Positions 1 through 5,108 of a DNA stretch of 5,108 bases are shown here, one piece after another. The translations under genes and the position numbers were made by a program. This stretch comes from SKVL01 sp051745565. Its GTDB lineage: Bacteria; Patescibacteriota; Minisyncoccia; Phycocordibacterales; CSBR16-193. Numbering within the stretch: position 1 is the stretch's first letter; each line of letters opens with the position of its first letter. The stretch covers positions 1 through 5,108 of the forward strand of contig JBNJEF010000042.1 of NCBI GenBank assembly GCA_051745565.1. Direction: 5' to 3'. The notes beneath the pieces are model-generated. The model searched no databases. It was not told the DNA's origin and worked only from the letters and a program-made list of their open reading frames with translations.

Positions 1-498
1 TCAAGACAGGGAACATCCGGGAAGTTCAAAGGCGGTTTGGCCGGAACAGGTGAAGAGGAGGTAAAATATCATACCGCCACTCATCTACTACTTTCGGCTC
101 TTAAAGTGGTGCTGGGAAGTCATGTAGAGCAGAAGGGCAGTAATATTACCTCTGAGAGAGTGCGTTTTGATTTTTCTCACCCAGATAAAATGACCGAGGA
201 GGAGAAAAGAGAGGTGGAAAGCATCGTTAATGATAAAATAAAAGAAGATCTTCCTGTGCAATGTGAAGAAATGACACTTGAAGAGGCAAAAGAAAAAGGG
301 GTTTCCGGTGTTTTTAACGACCGTTATTCTGAAAGGGTAAAAGTCTATACCGTGGGCAATGATGAAAAGGATTCATTCAGCAGAGAGATATGCGGAGGAC
401 CTCATGTGGAAAGGACCGGAGTTTTAGGTAGTTTCAAAATTAAAAAAGAGGAATCTGTCGCCGGAGGCGTTCGTCGTATAAAAGCTATTTTAGAGTAA
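1..498 (+). CDS. alaS: Alanyl-tRNA synthetase, C-terminal fragment (editing domain), 5' truncated by window
   Basis: The reading frame is open from base 1 and ends at TAA 496-498, giving 165 visible residues; the true start lies upstream. The family charges tRNA-Ala with alanine in the cytoplasm, and this visible part is the SAD editing domain that hydrolyses mischarged Ser- or Gly-tRNA-Ala. The four zinc ligands of that domain are present: HTATH (His24 and His28 of the fragment) and CGGPH (Cys131 and His135). The stretch before them (KFKGGLAG) matches the usual linker into SAD. The protein stops at VRRIKAILE, where most bacterial AlaRS proteins continue for roughly 170 more residues into the C-Ala (DHHA1-like) domain, so that domain is absent. 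I believe short AlaRS forms of this kind are common in CPR bacteria. A TTG at 37-39 is internal to the domain linker and is not a start. The next gene begins 7 bases downstream, so the two are probably co-transcribed. Confidence 0.95.
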   Translation, partial: SRQGTSGKFKGGLAGTGEEEVKYHTATHLLLSALKVVLGSHVEQKGSNITSERVRFDFSHPDKMTEEEKREVESIVNDKIKEDLPVQCEEMTLEEAKEKGVSGVFNDRYSERVKVYTVGNDEKDSFSREICGGPHVERTGVLGSFKIKKEESVAGGVRRIKAILE

Positions 499-505
499 TG
501 GCAAT

Positions 506-1660
506 ATGGTCTTTTTCTCCCAAAAAAGATCTTCGACCAAAGTCTTGATAAATATCTCTGAAGAGGGGATTGATGGGGCAGTGGTGAGCTCGGCTGAAGG
601 TAAGCGTAGAGATGTTATTTTGTATTATACCGGTAAAAAAACGGGTAAAGGCGGGATGATAAATTCTTTTTCTGAATTAACCGCCCTCGTTGGTGAGGTT
701 ATATCGGAGATCGCCAAAGAAAGTGACTCTTCCCGGGGGAAAAAGAAGAAGTTTACTAAAAACTCTTTGGTTGATTTTATATTTGTGATAGATAGCCCTT
801 TTCAGTACAGTTATCTGAGTAGTATGTCCTCGGAAAATGAGGAGCCTGTTAAGATATCTGACGAAACTATAAAAAAGATAATTGAAAAAGAAGAACCGAG
901 AAAACCGGAAAACTCGGACCGGGGTTTTTGGGAAGATGAAAAACTTGAGTTTGCAAAAAAAGAAGTAACGGAGGTTACTTTAAACGGATACTCTGCTCAG
1001 ATAATACATGGCAAAGAAGCCAGACATATAGATCTTTCCGTTTTTAATACTGTTATTCCCCAAAAACTTCTGACTTCGTTACGTTCTCGTCTTAAGGGTG
1101 AATTCAAACCATCTTCGGTGAGGTTTTTTGCTCGCTCTGATGTGGATGTGTCTTTTTTGAATAACGCTCGCAAGAACAAAGACGACTTGTACAAGTATGT
1201 AAGGGTGAATATGTCCGATACCAATGTTTCGGTGGTTAACGGGAGTAAAACGGAGAGCGTTTTTTATTTAGGTAAGGGCTATCTTAATTTACTGGAAGAA
1301 ATATCCAAGGAGTTCAATGTTCCTTATGATGTCGCCAAGTCTTATGTTTCTATGTTTTTGTCTGGCGCCGGAGAAGAGGGTTTTTCAGAGAATGTGGGGA
1401 AAGTGGTTCATAGAACACTGGAGGATTGGGAAAGAGATTATGAGGGTAATATGAATTATATGCCTAAATCGGTCTATTTGAATTGTGCTAAACGCTTTGA
1501 GGAGATGTTTCGAAATGTTCTTATTAAAAAACATCCGGAGACGGAAGTGATGACTTTGCGTGATGTTTATGAGCAAAATACCGGTTATTTGGTTAACGAT
1601 ACCAAGTTTGAAATAGCGGTTGGTGCTTATTTTGTTAATAGAATAATGAGCAACCAATGA
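506..1660 (+). CDS. Putative actin-like (PilM/FtsA-fold) protein of CPR type, probable pseudo-ATPase
   Basis: A 384-residue cytoplasmic-looking protein with no signal peptide or membrane helix. I recognise the layout of a CPR family resembling PilM/FtsA, not a named gene. A beta-rich N-terminus (KVLINISEEGIDGAVVSS, residues 12-29) sits where actin-like proteins carry phosphate loop 1. A second element (RVNMSDTNVSVV, 233-244) sits where loop 2 is expected, followed by a YLGKGYLNLLEEI helix like that after the loop in PilM. In both loops the usual Asp is Asn (N16, N235) and glycines are lost, so ATP binding is doubtful. Residues about 120-150 form a charged linker rich in Glu and Lys. The C-terminal PKSVYLNCAKRFEEMF segment fits the last subdomain of the fold. 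The ATG follows alaS by 7 bases with only a weak AGAG upstream (492-495). TGA ends the gene; reading on gives no family-like sequence. The neighbouring membrane protein is a plausible partner. Fold assignment is from memory of the family, about 65% sure. Confidence 0.7.
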   Translation: MVFFSQKRSSTKVLINISEEGIDGAVVSSAEGKRRDVILYYTGKKTGKGGMINSFSELTALVGEVISEIAKESDSSRGKKKKFTKNSLVDFIFVIDSPFQYSYLSSMSSENEEPVKISDETIKKIIEKEEPRKPENSDRGFWEDEKLEFAKKEVTEVTLNGYSAQIIHGKEARHIDLSVFNTVIPQKLLTSLRSRLKGEFKPSSVRFFARSDVDVSFLNNARKNKDDLYKYVRVNMSDTNVSVVNGSKTESVFYLGKGYLNLLEEISKEFNVPYDVAKSYVSMFLSGAGEEGFSENVGKVVHRTLEDWERDYEGNMNYMPKSVYLNCAKRFEEMFRNVLIKKHPETEVMTLRDVYEQNTGYLVNDTKFEIAVGAYFVNRIMSNQ

Positions 1661-1684
1661 GTAACAACTTTTTTGTTATTCATT
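1656..1684 (+). terminator. 12-bp hairpin overlapping the stop codon; weak terminator or 3'-end stabiliser
   Basis: Bases 1656-1667 pair with 1673-1684 over 12 positions with a single G-U wobble, around a 5-base loop of C and T. The TGA stop of the upstream gene (1658-1660) is within the left arm. The stem is AT-rich and no T-run follows, so it does not meet the rule for an efficient intrinsic terminator. It may instead stabilise the 3' end of the alaS-operon mRNA or terminate partially. A promoter lies just downstream, which supports a transcript boundary here. Confidence 0.45.
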
Positions 1685-1726
1685 TCAAAAACAGATCATG
1701 TGAGTTATAATAATAAAAAGTGGTTT

Positions 1727-1735
1727 TGCTATAAT
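1727..1735 (+). promoter_or_regulatory. Extended -10 promoter for the baseplate J-like gene
   Basis: TGC at 1727-1729 followed by a perfect TATAAT at 1730-1735 makes a consensus extended -10 element for the main sigma factor. No good -35 box is seen 16-18 bases upstream; that region is simply AT-rich. The start would fall near 1742, leaving a leader of about 20 bases before the ATG at 1762 with no Shine-Dalgarno motif. A second TATAAT at 1706-1711 with a poor -35 (TTCAAA, 1684-1689) is an alternative. Confidence 0.55.
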
Positions 1736-1761
1736 AATTTTACAACTTCTTAAAATATAAT

Positions 1762-3153
1762 ATGAAAGACATCTTTCCTCCTAATAACAAAAGGTCAATA
1801 AGGAATATCACACCTCCCGGGAATGAGGAAAAGGGTGGCAAAAAGAAAAATTCTTATTCGGAAAATTCTCATTTTAATAATAAAAAGGTAAGAGATTTAA
1901 AGAAAAGGCACCCGGAGAGCAGAGAAGGGTTTACAAAAAAGAAAAGAAAGAAAGATCGCAATAAGAAAGGCATCAATACGATCAACACCGAATCAAATGG
2001 AAGAGGTTCCAATAAAGGTAGAAAATGGCTTTGGTGGACCGTTGGAGGATTGGCCGGTTTGGGGGCTTTGGTTGTGGTGGGCTTTGGTATATCTTATCAA
2101 TTCGCTACGGCTGAGGTTACAGTAAAGCCTACAAGCCATGACACTAAGATAGATGAAACAATAGAGTTCTATAAAAACCCTTCTTATGAGGAAGATCAGT
2201 TAGGTTTTGATATTATTACCATTGATAAAGAGGAACCGGAGAGCACGTCAATTGAAATATCCGGCACGGAAGAGGTGGAGGAGAAGGCATCGGGCGAAAT
2301 AACTATTTACAATGAACATGGTGAGGAAGCGCAACCTTTGGTGGAAAACACGCGCTTTAAAACTCCGGATGGGCTGATATTCAGGATCTCGCGAAATGTC
2401 ACTGTTCCAGGAATGGAAAACGGGGAACCGGGAACAATAAGCGTTAAGGTTCACGCAGACGAGGCCGGGGAGGAATATAATGTCGGTCCTACGGAATTCA
2501 CCATACCCGGATTTGAAGGATCTGCAAAATTTGATGGATTTTACGCCAAGTCCGAGTCTCCCATGGAAGGAGGTAAAATCGGAGAAGAGCCGGTGGTAGA
2601 AGATCAAGACCTGGAAAATATCAAAAAAGAACTTCGCCAGGGGAGTGAGGAGGAACTTCTTTCCAGGGCTCGTAATTCCGTTCCGGAGGGTTTCATTCTC
2701 TTTGACGGACTCTATTATATTGAAAAGAAAGAGGAAATAGAGATGGAGAACTCGGAAGCTTCACTGGTAATTGATGATACCTTGGTCGGGGTTTTACTGG
2801 AAGAGGATGAGCTGGCTCAAGGGCTATATGAAAGAGCTTTTCAAGATACTAAGGGAGAGGTCGAGGTCAGGAATTGGGATTCTCTTTCCTTTTCTTCTGC
2901 AACAGCGAATGATTTTGACGAAGAAAGTGAATCAGTGAACATTGATATTTCCGGTGATGTTGAATTTTTCCGAAAGATCAAAAAGGAGGATCTGGCTTCT
3001 GAACTTGCGGGAATAGCCATAAAAGATAAAGATGCCATAGAAAAGATCATGACCAATTACCCTTCAGATCAAGCTGAGGCGGAAGTAAGCCCTTTCTGGA
3101 TACGATCCCTGCCTAGAAATCCCGAGAATATATCCATAAACATCAAATATTAA
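1762..3153 (+). CDS. Single-pass membrane protein with outer baseplate J-like domain
   Basis: A 463-residue protein. Residues 1-19 form a short proline-bearing peptide (DIFPP, then RSIRNITPP) that I recall as conserved among CPR relatives. Residues 24-88 are a low-complexity linker with 24 Lys/Arg and only 6 acidic residues. One membrane helix spans about 89-114 (LWWTVGGLAGLGALVVVGFG), and the positive charges before it place the N-terminus inside. The rest is acidic and outside. Residues about 165-275 match the baseplate J/gp47-like pattern: KASGEITIYN, NTRFKTPDGLIFRISR, then GEEYNVGPTEFTIPGF. The tail (PFWIRSLPRNPENISINI, 443-460) is the closing motif I associate with this family. The usual annotation is 'baseplate J/gp47 family protein', but no other phage-tail gene is present, so a surface or pilus-like role is more likely than a phage one. 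It has its own promoter candidate and follows the actin-like gene by 101 bases. Actual function is unknown. Confidence 0.8.
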   Translation: MKDIFPPNNKRSIRNITPPGNEEKGGKKKNSYSENSHFNNKKVRDLKKRHPESREGFTKKKRKKDRNKKGINTINTESNGRGSNKGRKWLWWTVGGLAGLGALVVVGFGISYQFATAEVTVKPTSHDTKIDETIEFYKNPSYEEDQLGFDIITIDKEEPESTSIEISGTEEVEEKASGEITIYNEHGEEAQPLVENTRFKTPDGLIFRISRNVTVPGMENGEPGTISVKVHADEAGEEYNVGPTEFTIPGFEGSAKFDGFYAKSESPMEGGKIGEEPVVEDQDLENIKKELRQGSEEELLSRARNSVPEGFILFDGLYYIEKKEEIEMENSEASLVIDDTLVGVLLEEDELAQGLYERAFQDTKGEVEVRNWDSLSFSSATANDFDEESESVNIDISGDVEFFRKIKKEDLASELAGIAIKDKDAIEKIMTNYPSDQAEAEVSPFWIRSLPRNPENISINIKY

Positions 3154-3163
3154 CGCTTCATTA

Positions 3164-3191
3164 TTGACTTTTGCGTTATTTTTGCTAACAT
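3164..3191 (+). promoter_or_regulatory. Promoter of infA operon (TTGACT-16-TAACAT with extended -10)
   Basis: The -35 box TTGACT (3164-3169) is one mismatch from consensus. After a 16-base spacer comes TAACAT (3186-3191), preceded by TGC (3183-3185), an extended -10. Transcription should start about 7 bases past the -10, near 3197-3198, only about 5 bases before the infA ATG. The promoter begins 11 bases after the stop of the upstream gene, so the translation genes are probably transcribed independently of it. Confidence 0.75.
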
Positions 3192-3202
3192 CTACTAACT
3201 TG

Positions 3203-3415
3203 ATGAAAAACAAAGAAACAAATCAGGTTACAGGTACTGTCGTGGAAGCTTATCCGGATACCCGCTTTAAAATAGAACTTGATGACGGTTCGGAAATGCA
3301 GGCGTACCTTGCCGGGAAAATGAGAAAGTTCAGAATAAAGGTCCTGATAGGCGACAAAGTGGTAGTAGAGGTTGACCCCTATGGAGGAAAGGGTAGAATA
3401 ATTCGCAGGTTATAA
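3203..3415 (+). CDS. infA: Translation initiation factor IF-1
   Basis: A 70-residue protein with the single S1-like OB fold of IF-1, which occupies the ribosomal A site on the 30S subunit during initiation. Visible signatures are GTVVEAYPDTRFKIELDDG (residues 11-29), then GKMRKFRIKVLIGDKVVVE (38-56) with the rRNA-contacting KMRK stretch, and PYGGKGRII near the end. The usual PYDLSKGRI is here PYGGKGRI, one residue shorter; E. coli IF-1 has 72 residues. I chose the ATG at 3203 because the family starts just before this point and because the longer in-frame TTG at 3164 is the -35 box itself. A TTG at 3200 directly before the ATG would add only one residue. There is no ribosome-binding site. rpmJ starts 3 bases after the stop. 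Confidence 0.95.
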   Translation: MKNKETNQVTGTVVEAYPDTRFKIELDDGSEMQAYLAGKMRKFRIKVLIGDKVVVEVDPYGGKGRIIRRL

Positions 3416-3418
3416 AAT

Positions 3419-3535
3419 ATGAAAGTCAGATCATCAATTAAAAAAATATGTCCGAATTGTAAAGTTGTACGCCGAAAGGGGCGTGTTTTTGTGATATGCA
3501 AATCCAATCCCCGACATAAACAACGGCAAGGATAG
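3419..3535 (+). CDS. rpmJ: Ribosomal protein bL36
   Basis: A 38-residue protein read from ATG 3419 to TAG 3533-3535. It is the full length of the family and starts MKVRSSIKKICPNCKVVRRK. It is the zinc-binding (C+) form: Cys11, Cys14, Cys27 and His33 are all present, and it ends in the standard PRHKQRQG. bL36 is a late-assembling 50S protein near the base of the GTPase-associated region. The gene is separated from infA by 3 bases and must be on the same transcript, the common bacterial order infA-rpmJ-rpsM. No ribosome-binding motif fits in the gap, so translation may be coupled to infA. Confidence 0.96.
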   Translation: MKVRSSIKKICPNCKVVRRKGRVFVICKSNPRHKQRQG

Positions 3536-3550
3536 TTTGATATAACAAGT

Positions 3551-3572
3551 CTCTTTTTTTAGAGTTTCTTTT
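3551..3572 (+). terminator. Weak stem with T-rich tail after rpmJ (possible attenuator)
   Basis: CTCT at 3551-3554 can pair with AGAG at 3561-3564 around a T-rich loop, and the sequence continues TTTCTTTT. The stem is only 4 bp, so at most it could cause partial termination between rpmJ and the rpsM promoter. Low confidence. Confidence 0.2.
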
Positions 3573-3576
3573 ATGC

Positions 3577-3605
3577 TTGCATTCTATTGCCATAAAGTGT
3601 AAAGT
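3577..3605 (+). promoter_or_regulatory. Candidate internal promoter for rpsM-rpsK-rpsD
   Basis: TTGCAT (3577-3582) and TAAAGT (3600-3605) are separated by the ideal 17 bases; each box is within two mismatches of consensus. Transcription would start near 3612, giving a leader of about 17 bases before the rpsM ATG at 3629. It lies in the 93-base gap after rpmJ, the largest gap within the ribosomal cluster, which fits an added promoter for the small-subunit genes. Read-through from the infA promoter probably also contributes. Confidence 0.5.
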
Positions 3606-3628
3606 AATATGCGAAATAAAATTTTAAT

Positions 3629-4012
3629 ATGCGTATAGTAGGTATAACAATTCCGGAAAATAAAAGATTGGAGATAGCTCTTACAGAGGTGTACGGTATA
3701 GGTTATTCCAAGGCCAAAGAGATCTTGGATGAGGTCTCGGTAGATCGTGGCAAAAAGGTCAAAGATGTTACGGAGGATGAAGAGGCCAAGATCCGTAAAT
3801 ATATAGAAGACAACTTTACGATAGAAGGGGATCTAAGAAGGCTTGTGTCTTCTAACATTAAAAGACAGAAAGATATAAAATCTTATCGCGGTACCAGGCA
3901 TTTGCGTAGCCTCCCTTGTCGAGGTCAAAAAACGAAGAATAATTCCAGAACCAGGAGAGGTAATGTTAGAAAGACAATGGGAACCGGTCGCAGAAAGACG
4001 GAGAAGAAGTAA
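3629..4012 (+). CDS. rpsM: Ribosomal protein uS13
   Basis: A 127-residue protein of the 30S head, where it contacts 16S rRNA helices, uS19 and, through its C-terminal tail, the P-site tRNA and intersubunit bridges. Family landmarks are all visible: MRIVGITIPENKRLEIALT at the start, the YGIGYSKAKEIL helix-hairpin-helix (about residues 22-33), FTIEGDLRR (63-71), and YRGTRHLRSLPCRGQKTK with NSRTRRGNVRKT toward the end. The tail (MGTGRRKTEKK) is somewhat longer than in E. coli (118 residues) and very basic; the NSRTRRGNVRKTMGTGRR form is one I associate with CPR bacteria. The start at ATG 3629 matches the family exactly. No Shine-Dalgarno precedes it (the upstream bases are A/T-rich). It opens the S13-S11-S4 run of the alpha operon. 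Confidence 0.97.
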   Translation: MRIVGITIPENKRLEIALTEVYGIGYSKAKEILDEVSVDRGKKVKDVTEDEEAKIRKYIEDNFTIEGDLRRLVSSNIKRQKDIKSYRGTRHLRSLPCRGQKTKNNSRTRRGNVRKTMGTGRRKTEKK

Positions 4013-4086
4013 TAAGACTTTTTTGGTTTACCGTATCAAAATAGTACGAGATTTATTTATATTAAATGATTTTTAAAGAATAAAAG

Positions 4087-4515
4087 ATGGGTAAAAAAAG
4101 AATTGTTAAAAAATCCGGAGATGAAGGCGAAGGTAAAAAGTCTTCAGGAAAAAAAAGAATAAAAAAACGGTTGGATACCGGAATTCTTTATGTTCATTCC
4201 ACATATAACAATACAAAAGTAGCCTTTGCTGATCCCAAGGGTAATATCGTAACCTGGTCTTCCACCGGCTCTCTCGGTTTCAAGGGGGCTAAAAAAGGCA
4301 CACCCTTTGCTGCTGCTAAGGTTGGTGAACTTATTGGAGAGCAGGTTTATGAAATGGGTGCTCGGGATGTAAAGGTTTCAGTAAAAGGAGTGGGAGCCGG
4401 ACGTGAATCTTCTATTAGGGGATTTATGTCCAAAGGGATCTCCATTACCGATATAGAGGATGTGACCCCTATTCCACATAATGGACCTAGACCACCTAAA
4501 CCCAGAAGAGTATAA
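4087..4515 (+). CDS. rpsK: Ribosomal protein uS11
   Basis: A 142-residue protein of the 30S platform, binding 16S rRNA near the E site and partnering bS21 and bS6/bS18. Recognised by YVHSTYNNTKVAFADPKGN, the GSLGFKGAKKGTPFAAAKV run, GRESSIRG and the ending DVTPIPHNGPRPPKPRRV, which includes the Asn-Gly that is iso-aspartyl modified in E. coli. The first 29 or so residues are a Lys/Gly-rich extension, making it longer than the 129 residues of E. coli. The normally invariant GPGPGRES loop reads GVGAGRES here, losing both prolines. The ATG at 4087 follows a purine-rich AAAGAATAAAAG that lacks a GGAGG core. It is 74 bases after rpsM, a T-rich gap with no convincing structure. Confidence 0.97.
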   Translation: MGKKRIVKKSGDEGEGKKSSGKKRIKKRLDTGILYVHSTYNNTKVAFADPKGNIVTWSSTGSLGFKGAKKGTPFAAAKVGELIGEQVYEMGARDVKVSVKGVGAGRESSIRGFMSKGISITDIEDVTPIPHNGPRPPKPRRV

Positions 4516-4566
4516 CCAAAGGTTTGTAATAATTAAAAAATATTAAAATACGAAAAGATCAATTTT

Positions 4567-5108
4567 ATGAAGATAGGACCTAAATATAAAATAGCCCGCA
4601 GTTTGGGAGCACCGGTTTTTGAGAAAACTCAGACTCAAAAATTTGCTCTTTCCGAGTCTCGTAAATCAAGAGGTGTAGGTAAGCGTCGCAAGCAAATAAC
4701 TGATTACGGTCTTCGCTTAAAAGAAAAGCAGAAGGGAAGGTACTCTTATGGTCTGTCTGAGAAGGTCTTTAGTAATATTGTCCGAGAGGCGATGCGTCAA
4801 AAAGGCAAGGATACTCCGGATGCTATGTTTGAGGCTCTGGAGAGCAGATTGGACAGCGTTCTTACCAGGGCAGGGTTCGGGCCGACAAGATTTTTTTGCC
4901 GTCAGTTGGTATCTCATGGACATATACTGGTAAATGACAGAAAAGTGACTGTTCCTTCTTATAATGTGAGAAAGAGTGACGTGATCAAGGTCAAGCCCAA
5001 GAGTTTACAAAAAGGTCTTTTCAAAAATGAGGACCAAGAGAGTTTGCAGACTTCTTCGGTTTCATGGTTGAGTGTTGATCCTAATAAAAAATCCGTGACC
5101 ATGAAAGG
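4567..5108 (+). CDS. rpsD: Ribosomal protein uS4, 3' end cut by window
   Basis: The first 180 residues of uS4, a primary 16S rRNA binder that nucleates 30S assembly; the frame is still open at the window end and about 20-30 residues are missing. The start MKIGPKYKIARSLGAPVFEKTQTQKFALSE is typical of CPR uS4. ITDYGLRLKEKQKGRYSYG (44-62) aligns with the family's SDYGxQLxEKQK block. The S4 RNA-binding domain covers about 93-142 (SRLDSVLTRAGFGPTR, RQLVSHGHILVNDRKV, SYNVRKSDVIKV), and SWLSVDP near 166 matches the family's closing WLxVD motif. There is no N-terminal four-cysteine zinc site; the only Cys is residue 111. ATG 4567 follows rpsK by 51 A/T-rich bases without a Shine-Dalgarno. In other bacteria uS4 represses this operon by binding the rpsM leader; no such leader is visible here. 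rpoA and rplQ would be expected next. Confidence 0.96.
   Translation, partial: MKIGPKYKIARSLGAPVFEKTQTQKFALSESRKSRGVGKRRKQITDYGLRLKEKQKGRYSYGLSEKVFSNIVREAMRQKGKDTPDAMFEALESRLDSVLTRAGFGPTRFFCRQLVSHGHILVNDRKVTVPSYNVRKSDVIKVKPKSLQKGLFKNEDQESLQTSSVSWLSVDPNKKSVTMK

Noticed and set aside
997..1657. Minus-strand open frames at 997-1224 and 1385-1657
   Set aside because: They lie wholly inside the actin-like gene, have no recognisable motif or start signal, and are antisense shadows.
2248..3056. Minus-strand open frames at 2248-2607 and 2841-3056
   Set aside because: Both are inside the baseplate J-like gene, and their translations show no family features.
1762..3153. Prophage or tailocin module suggested by the baseplate J-like domain
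   Set aside because: There are no other phage genes, no change in composition, and the flanks are housekeeping translation genes.
3164..3202. Longer infA start at TTG 3164 adding 13 residues
   Set aside because: The TTG is part of the -35 box, the added residues have no counterpart in IF-1, and the ATG at 3203 matches the family start.
4031..4048. Small stem (CGTA with TACG) in the rpsM-rpsK gap as a regulatory hairpin
   Set aside because: It has only 4-5 pairs around a 7-base loop and no T-run after it; expected by chance in such sequence.
4523..4549. Promoter-like TTGTAA and TAAAAT before rpsD
   Set aside because: The spacer is only 14 bases and the region is plain A/T-rich, so it is not distinguishable from background.
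4717..4933. Short frames at 4717-4923 (minus) and 4748-4933 (plus)
   Set aside because: Both overlap rpsD, whose own frame gives clear uS4 sequence throughout.

Overview
This window looks like chromosomal DNA of a Candidate Phyla Radiation bacterium (Patescibacteria, most like Parcubacteria/Paceibacteria). The reasons are a moderately AT-rich genome, very compact gene packing, an alanyl-tRNA synthetase that ends straight after its editing domain, lineage-typical ribosomal protein sequences, and a pair of envelope-type proteins I associate with CPR genomes. All recognisable genes are on the + strand. TGA serves as a genuine stop (end of the gene at 506-1660), which argues against the recoded Gracilibacteria/Absconditabacteria. 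No phage, transposon, CRISPR, tRNA or rRNA signal was seen, and no gap between genes exceeds about 100 bases.

Left part (1-1660): the 3' end of alaS carries the tRNA-editing (SAD) domain with all four zinc ligands but no C-Ala domain. Seven bases later comes a 384-residue protein that resembles the actin-like PilM/FtsA fold, with both expected nucleotide-phosphate loops degenerate. A 12-bp hairpin overlaps its stop codon, and an extended -10 promoter follows.

Middle (1762-3153): a 463-residue single-pass membrane protein has a short conserved-looking N-terminal peptide, a Lys/Arg-rich cytoplasmic linker, one membrane helix and a large acidic outer part containing a baseplate J-like domain. 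With the actin-like protein it could form a PilM-PilN-like inner-face/outer-face pair. This is the least understood and most interesting content of the window.

Right part (3164-5108): the start of the S13/alpha ribosomal operon in the order infA, rpmJ, rpsM, rpsK, rpsD (cut by the window end). infA has a good promoter whose predicted transcription start lies only about 5 bases before the ATG, so its mRNA should be nearly leaderless. rpsM has a second promoter candidate of its own. None of the visible gene starts has a strong Shine-Dalgarno sequence. The products (IF1, bL36, uS13, uS11, uS4) belong to translation initiation and ribosome assembly, as does alaS in the wider sense.
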